This document shows positions 29,235 through 37,224 of a DNA stretch of 64,000 nucleotides, piece by piece (position 1 is the first letter of the stretch; each line of letters opens with the position of its first letter). The translations under genes were made by a program, and so were the position numbers. This DNA comes from Roseivivax lentus (lineage in GTDB: Bacteria; Pseudomonadota; Alphaproteobacteria; Rhodobacterales; Rhodobacteraceae), in the NCBI RefSeq assembly GCF_900156805.1, contig NZ_FTOQ01000005.1, forward strand, positions 62,001-126,000. Reading direction: 5' to 3'. The notes beneath the pieces were generated by a model. It saw only the letters and a program-made list of their open reading frames with translations. It had not been told where the DNA came from and ran no database searches.

Positions 29235-29264
29235 CAAAAAAAACGCCGGCACAAGGCCGGCGTT
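29235..29264 (-). terminator. Strong minus-strand terminator of an unassigned transcript
   Basis: Arms AACGCCGGC (29242-29250) and GCCGGCGTT (29256-29264), loop of five, followed on the minus strand by eight or more T residues. No annotated gene ends here. bdhA starts 139 bases further downstream and the gene upstream runs the other way. Confidence 0.9.
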
Positions 29265-29312
29265 CAGTTATTGAGGCAGGTTTCATACAGGCAAGAAACC
29301 TATCGAGCAGTG
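29235..29312 (-). ncRNA. Candidate small RNA
   Basis: A transcript of about 75-80 bases is suggested by three parts in the right order on the minus strand. There is a promoter at 29346-29318, a hairpin AGGTTTC/GAAACCT (29278-29301, ten-base loop), and a classic intrinsic terminator ending at 29235. No open reading frame with a ribosome site fits between them. It lies between bdhA and the divergent binding-protein gene. Size and architecture are those of a trans-acting small RNA. I cannot assign it to a known family. Confidence 0.55.
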
Positions 29313-29317
29313 GTTCC

Positions 29318-29346
29318 TTGATAAGCGAGATTACCCCGCATGCCAA
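29318..29346 (-). promoter_or_regulatory. Promoter candidate for the small RNA
   Basis: Read on the minus strand, TTGGCA (29346-29341) and TATCAA (29323-29318) are separated by exactly 17 bases. Transcription would start near 29312-29310, just before the hairpin of the candidate small RNA. Confidence 0.5.
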
Positions 29347-29425
29347 GCTAAAAGTTTGATAACCCCCGAACTCCCCGGTACCGTCGCCCGCAACAGAATA
29401 ACGAGCAACAGGGATTGTTCCCGAT

Positions 29426-31240
29426 ATGGGCACGCAGTTTTTCCGCACTCTCGCGGTCGCCGGGGCCGCACTGGCCCTGCCACTTCTGGCAGGCAACGCA
29501 GAGGCCGCGCCGCAGCATGGCATCGCTATGTATGGCGAGCCCGCCTTGCCACCGGATTTTGTGGCCCTGCCCTATGCCAATCCCGACGCCCCCACCGGCG
29601 GGCGCATCGTCACCGGCGAGGTCGGCAGCTTCGACAGCCTCAACCCGCACATCCTCAAGGGCTCCACCCCGTGGCAATTGCGCTTTCTGGCCTATGAAAG
29701 CCTGATGGGCCGGAACTACGACGAACCCTTCTCGCTTTACGGCCTGCTGGCCGAATCGATAGAGGTGCCCGAGGACCGCTCCTGGGTGGAATTCACCCTG
29801 CGCGAGGAAGCCCGATTCTCCGACGGCACCCCCGTCACCATCGAAGACGTGATGTGGAGCTACGAGACGCTCGGCACCGAAGGCCATCCGCGCTATCGCG
29901 GCGCCTGGACCAAGATCGCCGCGATGGAACAGACCGGCCCGCGCTCGGTTCGCTTCACCTTCAATGTCGAAGATCGCGAATTGCCGCTCATCATGGGCCT
30001 GCGCCCGATCCTGAAGAAGGCGCAATGGGCCGAGGAGGAATTCACCGATTCGGGGCTCGGCACGATCCCCATCGGCACCGCCCCCTACCGCGTCACCGAT
30101 TTCGAGGCGGGCCGCTATGTCACGCTGTCGCGCAACCCCGATTACTGGGGCCGCGATCTGCCCTTCATGGCCGGTCAAGCCAATCTCGACGAAATCCGGC
30201 TCGAATTCTTCGGCGACAGCCAGGCCATGTTCGAGGCGGTCAAGGGCGGGCTCATCAACTCGCACCGCGAATCGAACGCCGAGAAATGGGAGACGCAATA
30301 CGACTTCCCCGCCGTGCGCGCGGGCGATCTGGTCAAATCCGAGATTCCGCATCAGCGCCCCTCGGGCATGATCGGTTTCGTGATGAACAGCCGCAAACCG
30401 GCCTTTTCGGACTGGCGGGTGCGCGCGGCCATGCTGCACGCCTTCAACTTCGAATATATCAACGACGCCATGACCGGCGGCCGGCAGGAGCGGATCACCT
30501 CCTATTTCTCCAATTCCTTCCTCGGGATGGAGCCGGGCCCCGCCACGGGCCGCGTCGCCGAGCTGCTGGAGCCCTATCGCGACGAACTGCTGCCCGGCGC
30601 GCTCGACGGCTACGCGCTGCCGGTCTCCGACGGCTCGGTGCGCAACCGCGCCAATATCCGCCGCGCCATGGGGCTGATGGAAGAGGCGGGCTACACCGTC
30701 CGGGACGGCGTGATGGTCGGCCCCGACGGCGCACCCTTCACCTTCGAGGTGCTGCTCGCCCAGGGCTCCGCCGAGGCGCAGTCGATCATCGACCTCTTCG
30801 CGCAAGCCCTTGAACGGATGGGGATTTCGGTGACAATCACGGTGATCGACCCCGCGCAATATACCGAGCGGTCGAACAATTTCGACTTCGACATGGCCTA
30901 TTACCAGCGCGGCCTGTCGCTGTCGCCCGGCAACGAGCAGAAGCTCTATTTCGGCGCCGCGGCCGCCGACGAGCCCGGATCGCGGAACTGGATGGGCGTG
31001 AAAAGCCCGGCCGTGGACGGGCTCATCGACACCATGCTCAATGCCGAAAGCCGCGAGGACTTCATCGCCGCGACCCGCGCGCTCGACCGGGTGCTGACCA
31101 CCGGCCGCTACGTGATCCCGATCTACCAGTGGAACATCAGCCGCATCGCCCATGCGAAAGAGCTGAAATTCCCCGACGCCCTGCCGATCTACGGCGACTG
31201 GCTCGGCTGGCAGCCCGATGTCTGGTGGTGGGAGGAGTAA
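29426..31240 (+). CDS. Family 5 (oligopeptide/microcin C type) substrate-binding protein
   Basis: A 604-residue periplasmic binding protein. The signal peptide ends near AGNAEAAPQ. The mature protein starts with HGIAMYGEPALPPDF and carries DAPTGGRIVTG...FDSLNPHILKG, the pattern of the YejA-like branch of SBP family 5, whose members bind peptides or peptide-nucleotide antibiotics for ABC import. The C-terminal WQPDVWWWEE is typical. No permease or ATPase gene is near, so it is an orphan receptor in this window. The ribosome site (AGGGA) is somewhat far from the ATG. Confidence 0.9.
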   Translation: MGTQFFRTLAVAGAALALPLLAGNAEAAPQHGIAMYGEPALPPDFVALPYANPDAPTGGRIVTGEVGSFDSLNPHILKGSTPWQLRFLAYESLMGRNYDEPFSLYGLLAESIEVPEDRSWVEFTLREEARFSDGTPVTIEDVMWSYETLGTEGHPRYRGAWTKIAAMEQTGPRSVRFTFNVEDRELPLIMGLRPILKKAQWAEEEFTDSGLGTIPIGTAPYRVTDFEAGRYVTLSRNPDYWGRDLPFMAGQANLDEIRLEFFGDSQAMFEAVKGGLINSHRESNAEKWETQYDFPAVRAGDLVKSEIPHQRPSGMIGFVMNSRKPAFSDWRVRAAMLHAFNFEYINDAMTGGRQERITSYFSNSFLGMEPGPATGRVAELLEPYRDELLPGALDGYALPVSDGSVRNRANIRRAMGLMEEAGYTVRDGVMVGPDGAPFTFEVLLAQGSAEAQSIIDLFAQALERMGISVTITVIDPAQYTERSNNFDFDMAYYQRGLSLSPGNEQKLYFGAAAADEPGSRNWMGVKSPAVDGLIDTMLNAESREDFIAATRALDRVLTTGRYVIPIYQWNISRIAHAKELKFPDALPIYGDWLGWQPDVWWWEE

Positions 31241-31279
31241 GCCCCCCACCGCGCGTCCGCGATCCGCGGCGCGATTGCG

Positions 31280-31297
31280 TATTTGCGAAGAGGCAAG
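31280..31297 (+). repeat. Second copy of the TATTTGC-GAGGCAAG motif
   Basis: TATTTGCGAAGAGGCAAG here matches the minus strand of 828-845 in 16 of 18 positions, and the CAGG that follows two bases later is also shared. Both copies are intergenic and downstream of a gene, suggesting a dispersed element. Confidence 0.5.
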
Positions 31298-31445
31298 ACC
31301 AGGAGGGCCAGCGCACCGGGCCGATGCGGGGCTCAGATGAGGCGCGGTCGCCACGTTAACTCACTGATAATATGCATTAATTCTTTCGCATGCGAAAGGT
31401 TTTCGGCGCCCTTGCGCGCAGGCGCCGCCATGGCATAACGGCGCG

Positions 31446-32957
31446 ATGAACTCCGTTTTCGATCAAGGCATGGCCCCGACCTGCCCCGCGCCGTTCAATC
31501 TGGCCGAGCATGTGCTGGGCGCGGGCGCGGCGCCGGACAGCAAGATCGCGCTGGCGGTGCTGGGTCCCTCCCGCGCCGAGCGCTGGTCCTACGGCAAGCT
31601 GCGAGCGGCGGTGCGCGGCGTCGGCACCGGGCTTTTGCGGCAGGGCCTCGCGCCCGGCGACATCGTGCTCATGCGGATCGGCAACACGCCCGATTTTCCC
31701 ATCGCCTATCTCGGCGCCATCGCCGCGGGGATCGTGCCGGTGCCCACATCGGCGCAGCTGACCGCGCCGGAAGTGGCGGTTATGATCGATCAGCTCTCCC
31801 CCGCCGCGATCCTGAAGGCGGACGGTCTGGCCTGCGCCGAGACGGATATCGCGACGATCCCCCGCGATGCCCTCGCCGGCTGGTTCGACCTGCCGCCCTG
31901 CGACTGGCATCGCGGGGATCCCGAGCGGCTCGGCTATATCGTCTACACCTCCGGCACCTCGGGTGTGCCGCGCGCGGTCTGCCATGCCCATCGCGCGATC
32001 TGGGCGCGGCGGATGATGCGCGACGGCTGGTACGGGCTGACGCCCGCAGACCGGGTGCTGCATGCGGGCGCGTTCAACTGGACCTTCACCCTCGGCACCG
32101 GGCTCCTCGATCCCTGGAGCGTCGGCGCCACCGCGCTGATCCCCGCCGAGGGCGTCAGCCATGCCCAGATACCGCTGCTGCTGCGCCGTCACGAGGCGAC
32201 GATTTTTGCGGCGGCACCGGGTGTTTACCGGTCGATCCTCAAGCATCACGCGAAGATCGGCCTGCCGCGTCTGCGGCATGGGCTGGCCGCGGGCGAAAAG
32301 CTGGCCGCCCCGATCCGCGACGCCTGGCACGCGGCGACCGGTACCGCGATCTACGAGGCTTACGGCCTCTCCGAATGCTCGACCTTCATCTCGGGCGCGC
32401 CCGATCGCCCGGCCCGTGGGGACGCCACGGGCACGCCGCAGCCGGGCCGCCGGGTCGCCATCCTCGGCCCCGAGGGCCCGGTGCCGCATGACACGCCCGG
32501 CGAGATCGCGGTCGATGCGCGCGATCCCGGCCTGATGCTGGGCTATCTCGGCGCCGAGGCCGAGACCCGTGCGCGGTTTCGCGACGGCTGGTTCCTGACC
32601 GGCGATCAGGGCGCCATGGCCGACGATGGCCAGATCACCTATCTCGGACGCGCCGACGACATGATGAATGCCGGCGGCTACCGGGTCTCGCCGGTGGAGG
32701 TGGAGGCCGCCTTCCTCGCCCATCCCGGCATCGAGGAATGCGGCGCGACCGATCTCGAGGTGAAGCCGGGCGTGCGCATCATCGCGCTGTTCTGGACCGG
32801 GCCCGCGCCGCTGCCCGACACCGAGCTGCAGGACTGGGCCGACGCCCGGCTCGCCCGCTACAAGCAGCCGCGCGCCTTTCACCGGCTGGACGCGCTGCCG
32901 AAAAACCCCAACGGCAAGCTCGTTCGCAAAGCGCTGCGCGCGCCGGGTCCGGGCTGA
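31446..32957 (+). CDS. AMP-forming acyl-CoA ligase
   Basis: A 503-residue adenylate-forming enzyme. Motif A3 is YTSGTSGVPRAV, A5 is YEAYGLSECSTF and A7/A8 are WFLTGDQGAMADDGQITYLGRADDMM. The C-terminal catalytic lysine lies in KNPNGKLVRK. It activates a carboxylic acid to the acyl-AMP and then the CoA thioester. Similarity in layout to benzoate-CoA ligase-type enzymes is weak evidence for an aromatic or medium-chain acid, so the substrate is left open. No pathway genes adjoin it. It begins 205 bases after the binding-protein gene. Confidence 0.88.
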   Translation: MNSVFDQGMAPTCPAPFNLAEHVLGAGAAPDSKIALAVLGPSRAERWSYGKLRAAVRGVGTGLLRQGLAPGDIVLMRIGNTPDFPIAYLGAIAAGIVPVPTSAQLTAPEVAVMIDQLSPAAILKADGLACAETDIATIPRDALAGWFDLPPCDWHRGDPERLGYIVYTSGTSGVPRAVCHAHRAIWARRMMRDGWYGLTPADRVLHAGAFNWTFTLGTGLLDPWSVGATALIPAEGVSHAQIPLLLRRHEATIFAAAPGVYRSILKHHAKIGLPRLRHGLAAGEKLAAPIRDAWHAATGTAIYEAYGLSECSTFISGAPDRPARGDATGTPQPGRRVAILGPEGPVPHDTPGEIAVDARDPGLMLGYLGAEAETRARFRDGWFLTGDQGAMADDGQITYLGRADDMMNAGGYRVSPVEVEAAFLAHPGIEECGATDLEVKPGVRIIALFWTGPAPLPDTELQDWADARLARYKQPRAFHRLDALPKNPNGKLVRKALRAPGPG

Positions 32958-33025
32958 GCGCCCGAACGTGCATTTCCGCGCCCGGGCTGGTAAGACGGCG
33001 CAAACCTGACGCAGGAGGGCCCGTA

Positions 33026-33673
33026 ATGGCCAAACTCGACATCTTTTCCGACCCGATCTGCCCGTGGTGCTATATCGGCAAGAGCTTCCTCGACAAGGCG
33101 CTCGCGGAGCATCCCGACCACCCGTTCGAGATCACCTGGCATCCCTTCCAGCTCAACCCCGACATGGCGCCCGAGGGCATGGATCGCCGCGCCTACCTGG
33201 AAGGCAAGTTCGGCGGCAAGGAAGGCGCGGTGCGGGCCTATGCGCCGGTCGTAGAGAAAGCCCGCGAAGCCGGGCTGGAGATCAATTTCGAAGGCATCGC
33301 GCGCACGCCCAACACGCTCGACGCCCATCGCCTGATCCATTGGGCGGGGATCGAGGACCGCCAGGTCGCCGCCGTCTCGGCGCTGTTCGAGGCCTATTTC
33401 GTCGAGGGCCGCGATATCGGCGACCATGACGTGCTGGCCGATATCGCCGACGGCATCGAAATGGATGCGAGCGTCGTGCGCCGGCTTCTGTCGAGCGACG
33501 CCGATATCGAGGAGATGCGCAACCGCGATGCCGCCGCGCGCGAGATGGGCATCACCTCGGTCCCGACCTTCATCGTCGCGGGACGCCACGCGGTGCCGGG
33601 CGCGCAGCCGCCCGAGCTTTGGACCAAGGTCATCGGCGAGATCGCCGCAGGCGCGCTCGACGCCGCGGAATAG
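33026..33673 (+). CDS. DsbA-family (FrnE-like) oxidoreductase
   Basis: A 215-residue thioredoxin-fold protein with CPWC at residues 12-15 and the cis-proline region ITSVPTFIVAG. No signal peptide is present, so it is cytoplasmic, like FrnE proteins and the related 2-hydroxychromene-2-carboxylate isomerases. The helical insertion between the two halves is typical of this group. GGAGGG lies six bases before the ATG. A role in disulfide handling under oxidative stress is inferred from the family. Confidence 0.88.
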   Translation: MAKLDIFSDPICPWCYIGKSFLDKALAEHPDHPFEITWHPFQLNPDMAPEGMDRRAYLEGKFGGKEGAVRAYAPVVEKAREAGLEINFEGIARTPNTLDAHRLIHWAGIEDRQVAAVSALFEAYFVEGRDIGDHDVLADIADGIEMDASVVRRLLSSDADIEEMRNRDAAAREMGITSVPTFIVAGRHAVPGAQPPELWTKVIGEIAAGALDAAE

Positions 33674-33782
33674 GCCCGGGCGCGCGCCGCAGCGCCTGTT
33701 TTTCCGGCAGCCGGGCCGCCTTCGAGGCGTGCAAGCCGGCCCTTGCCTTGAAATTCCGCGGGCGCGCGTCAAGACCAAGCTG

Positions 33783-34403
33783 ATGTTGCTTCTCTCAGAT
33801 CCGCCCCCCGACCGGCACACCTTGGCCGAGGACGTGCAAGGCATGCTCATCGGCTGCACGCTGGTGGCTTTGTCGATCCAGTTCCTGCGCGCCTCCGAGC
33901 TGATCACCGGCCAGGTCGCGGGCCTGTCGCTGGTCTTGGCCTATCCGACGGGATGGAGCTTCGGCGTGGTCTTCTTCGTGCTGAACCTGCCCTTCTACGT
34001 GCTGGCGATCCGCCAGATGGGCTGGCGCTTCACGGTGAAGAATTTCATCGCGGTGACCACCATGTCGGTCATGGCCGAACTCATGCCCTTCGTCGTCGAG
34101 GTGCAGCCGCTGCATCCCGCGGTGGGGGCGGCTTTGTTCGGGCTCTGCGCGGGGATGGGGCTCCTGGGGCTTTTCCGGCACGGCGCGTCGCTGGGCGGCG
34201 TGGGGATCGTGGCGCTCTGGCTGCAGGATACGCGCGGGATCAAGGCCGGGAATACGCAGCTCATCTTCGATCTGGGGGTGTTCACCCTCGCGCTATTCCT
34301 GTTTCCCTGGGAAAAGGTCATGTGGTCGCTGCTGGGCGCGGTGATCCTGAACGCGATCATCACTATCAATCACCGGCGGGATCGCTATATCGCGAAGCCC
34401 TGA
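33783..34403 (+). CDS. YitT-family membrane protein
   Basis: A 206-residue protein with five or six hydrophobic segments, starting near GMLIGCTLVALSIQFLRASE, and containing the conserved ITGQVAGLSLVL and FRHGASLGGVGIVAL glycine-rich stretches of the YitT/DUF161 family. It lacks the C-terminal cytoplasmic DUF2179 domain seen in many Firmicutes members. Transport function is unproven. No strong ribosome site precedes the chosen ATG, so the exact start is less certain. It converges with the cco assembly operon. Confidence 0.8.
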   Translation: MLLLSDPPPDRHTLAEDVQGMLIGCTLVALSIQFLRASELITGQVAGLSLVLAYPTGWSFGVVFFVLNLPFYVLAIRQMGWRFTVKNFIAVTTMSVMAELMPFVVEVQPLHPAVGAALFGLCAGMGLLGLFRHGASLGGVGIVALWLQDTRGIKAGNTQLIFDLGVFTLALFLFPWEKVMWSLLGAVILNAIITINHRRDRYIAKP

Positions 34404-34480
34404 TTGGCGTCGCGTCGGCGAACGGAGCGCCCGGCGCGGGATCAAGACGGCCTCTGGCCGTCGCCGCCCTGATCCGAAGC

Positions 34481-34639
34481 CTAGCGCTTCGGCGCGTCGT
34501 CGAACCGGTCGTCGAGGGGCCGCTGACGCGATCCTTCGGGATCGTCGTATTGCCCCTTGGCGATGGTCCAGACGAAGGCCGCGAGGCCCAGAAGGCCCAG
34601 GCCGACCGAGACCGGGATGAGGAAGACCAGCACGTTCAT
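34481..34639 (-). CDS. ccoS: cbb3 oxidase assembly protein CcoS
   Basis: A 52-residue single-helix membrane protein starting MNVLVFLIPVSVGLGLLGLA, with the diagnostic GQYDDPEGSRQR segment after the helix. CcoS is needed to insert haem and copper into the CcoN subunit. The ATG overlaps the ccoI stop (ATGA). It ends the ccoGHIS operon. Confidence 0.93.
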   Translation of the reverse strand: MNVLVFLIPVSVGLGLLGLAAFVWTIAKGQYDDPEGSRQRPLDDRFDDAPKR

Positions 34640-36771
34640 TTCTGCCCCCGCACGGCATTGAGCGACACGGTCACCGACGACGTGGACATCGCGATGGCCG
34701 CAAGAAGCGGCGTCGCAAAGCCCGCCAGCGCCACCGGCACCGACACCACGTTGTAAAGCACCGCCTGCGCAATGTTCTGCTTCATGCGCGCCTTTGCAAC
34801 CTTGGCCGCCCGCAACGCCTCGGCCACCGGCGCCAGATGATCGGAGAGGAGCACGAGGTCAGCGGCATTGCGCGCGGCATCGAGCGCCGAGGACGGCGCG
34901 ATCGAGGCATGGGCGACCGCGAGCCCGCCGGTGTCGTTGAGCCCGTCGCCCACCATGAGCGGCTTGCGGCCCGCCTCTTTCGCCGCACTCAGCCATGCGG
35001 CCTTGGCCTCGGGCGACATGCGCGGCAGGGCGGTCTCGATCCCGAGGGTGCGGGCCATCCGGGCCACCGCGTCGGGCGCATCGCCCGACAGCAGCGTGAC
35101 CTCGTAGCCCGCATCGCGGATCGCGGCCACGGTGTCGGTGGCATCGGCGCGCAGCTCTTCCGAAAAGGCCAGCGGCAGGACCGAACCGTCGGCGCGGCGC
35201 AGCGCCGTGGCGCCCTCGGTGGCGCCCACCCAATCGGCCCGGCCCAGCCGGACCGGCCCGGCCTCGGTGGTGGCGGTGACGCCATGTCCCGGAATTTCGC
35301 GCAGGTCCGACAGTTTGGCGGGCGTCACGCCCCGCCGCATCGCCGCCGCCGCGAGGGCGCGGGACACCGGGTGCGAGGAGCCTTCGGCCAGACCCGCCGC
35401 GAGCATCAGGTCGGCCTCGGAGAGATCGGATGTCAGCGTCATCCGGCCCGTGGTCAGCGTGCCGGTCTTGTCGAAGACCACCATGTCGATCTCGGCCAGG
35501 CGTTCGAGCGCAGTGCGCGATTTGACCAGCATCCCCTTGCGGAAGAGCCGCGCGGTGGTGACGGTCGAGACCGCGGGCACGGCAAGCCCCAGCGCGCAGG
35601 GACAGGTGATGACCAGCACCGAAATCGCCACGTCGAGCGCGCGCCATCCGTCCGCGGTGGCGTAGAACCAGGCGATGAAGGACGCGGCGCCGAGAATGTG
35701 CACGAGCGGCGCATAGACGCGCGCGGCGCGGTCGGCGATCCCGGCATAGCGGCTTTTCTGCATCTCGGCGGCGGCCACCAGATCGGCGAGCCGCCGCAGG
35801 CTGGTATCGGCGCCCGCGCGCAGCGTCCGCACGAGCAGCGGGCCGGTCAGCGTCACCTCGCCCGCGGCCACGGCATCGCCGACACCCACCGCGTCGGGCT
35901 GGCTTTCCCCGGTGAGCGCGGCACGGTCGAGGTCGGTCTCGCCCTCGAGGATCACGCCATCGACCGGCAGCCGGTCGCCCGGGCGCACGCGGATCAGATC
36001 GCCGGGCTGGATGTCGGTGGCGCGCACGATCTCTTCGCGGCCATCGACGACGCGGACGGCCTGCGGCGCCTCGAGCGCGGCCAGCTCCGCCGCGGCGGAC
36101 CGCGCCGAGGACCGGCCCATGTGATCGAGATACCGCCCCACCAGCAGGAAGAAGGTCAGCGCCAGCGCCGCGTCGAACCACGCCGCGCGATCATGGCCCA
36201 AAAGCGCGCCCGCGAGCGAGGCCAGAAGCGCCAGAAGGATCGCCACGGAGATCGGCACATCCATGTTGAGCCGCCCCGCGGAGAGCGCACCCAGCGCGGA
36301 GCCAAAGAAGGGCCGCGCGGAATAGGCCACCGCAGGCACGGCGATCAGCGCCGAGATGAGGTGAAAGAGAAGCGCCGTGGAGTGATCGGCACCCGACCAG
36401 ACCGCGACGGAGAGCAGCATCACGTTCATCATCGCAAAGCCCGCCACGCCGACGCGCATCAGAAGATCGCGCCCGGAGCGATCCTGCCCGCCCAAGAGCC
36501 CCGGATCGAAGATCTGCGCGCGATGCCCGGCGCGGGCCAGCGCGTCGATCAGCGTGTCGGGCGAAACGCCGCCCGAGGCGACGAAGGCGCGCTTCAGCGT
36601 CAGGTTCACCCGCGCCTCGCCGAGGCCCGGCACGGCGTTCAGCGCATCCTCGACGCTGGCGATGCAGACGGCGCAATGGATGTCGGGCAGATGCAGCACC
36701 AGATCCGGTGCTGCGGTCGCGGCGCGGGCGGGATCGGGCAGCGCCGCGCAGGCCGGACAGGCGGCCGTCAC
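34636..36771 (-). CDS. ccoI: Copper-exporting P1B ATPase CcoI (FixI)
   Basis: A 711-residue P1B-type ATPase that moves copper out of the cytoplasm for assembly of the CuB centre of cbb3 oxidase. It has an N-terminal CPAC pair, a heavy-metal-associated domain with HCAVC (near residues 32-36), and the membrane CPC motif in ITCPCALG. The phosphorylation site is DKTGTLTTG, the HP motif lies in GSSHPVSRA and the hinge is VGDGLNDTGG. The HMA variant and operon position identify CcoI rather than CopA. It overlaps ccoH and ccoS by four bases each. Confidence 0.95.
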   Translation of the reverse strand: MTAACPACAALPDPARAATAAPDLVLHLPDIHCAVCIASVEDALNAVPGLGEARVNLTLKRAFVASGGVSPDTLIDALARAGHRAQIFDPGLLGGQDRSGRDLLMRVGVAGFAMMNVMLLSVAVWSGADHSTALLFHLISALIAVPAVAYSARPFFGSALGALSAGRLNMDVPISVAILLALLASLAGALLGHDRAAWFDAALALTFFLLVGRYLDHMGRSSARSAAAELAALEAPQAVRVVDGREEIVRATDIQPGDLIRVRPGDRLPVDGVILEGETDLDRAALTGESQPDAVGVGDAVAAGEVTLTGPLLVRTLRAGADTSLRRLADLVAAAEMQKSRYAGIADRAARVYAPLVHILGAASFIAWFYATADGWRALDVAISVLVITCPCALGLAVPAVSTVTTARLFRKGMLVKSRTALERLAEIDMVVFDKTGTLTTGRMTLTSDLSEADLMLAAGLAEGSSHPVSRALAAAAMRRGVTPAKLSDLREIPGHGVTATTEAGPVRLGRADWVGATEGATALRRADGSVLPLAFSEELRADATDTVAAIRDAGYEVTLLSGDAPDAVARMARTLGIETALPRMSPEAKAAWLSAAKEAGRKPLMVGDGLNDTGGLAVAHASIAPSSALDAARNAADLVLLSDHLAPVAEALRAAKVAKARMKQNIAQAVLYNVVSVPVALAGFATPLLAAIAMSTSSVTVSLNAVRGQK

Positions 36772-37223
36772 GAGCGCACCCAGAGAAGGATGCGCTTCTC
36801 GACCGGCGTGCCGTCGGGTGCGGTGGCGGCCACGTCCACCCGCCAGCGCCCGGGCGCGAGGTCGAGCGGCAGCGCGCGGCCAAGCGCGGCGCGGCCGTCG
36901 AGATCCTGCGCCTCCATCGTCGGGCGGCCCACGCGCACGGTCAGGTCCCCGGGCGCGACCGGGTTGCCCACGCGGTCGGTCATGTCGATGCGCAGCGCGC
37001 CGTCCGCATAGGCGGCGTCGATCTGCCAGCCCAAAGCCTCCTGCGCGTCGCGGCGGCTGTCGAAGACCTGGCTCGCGACGTAGGAATTCTCGACCTCGAG
37101 GCCGGGGAAGGTGCGCACGGCATTGACGGCGAGCGTGAGGTTCACCGCGATGATGATCGAGAACCCGGCGGCGAAGATGGCGAAGACCTTGCGGCCGGTG
37201 AGCGGTTTGGCGGGAGCGGTCAT
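36768..37223 (-). CDS. ccoH: cbb3 oxidase assembly protein CcoH (FixH)
   Basis: A 151-residue protein with one N-terminal membrane helix (about residues 12-33, GRKVFAIFAAGFSIIIAVN) and a periplasmic FixH domain containing TFPGLEVENSYVASQ and GWQIDAAYADG. It is a stable part of the assembly complex for cbb3 oxidase. It starts one base after the ccoG stop and overlaps ccoI. Confidence 0.93.
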   Translation of the reverse strand: MTAPAKPLTGRKVFAIFAAGFSIIIAVNLTLAVNAVRTFPGLEVENSYVASQVFDSRRDAQEALGWQIDAAYADGALRIDMTDRVGNPVAPGDLTVRVGRPTMEAQDLDGRAALGRALPLDLAPGRWRVDVAATAPDGTPVEKRILLWVRS

Positions 37224-37224
37224 G

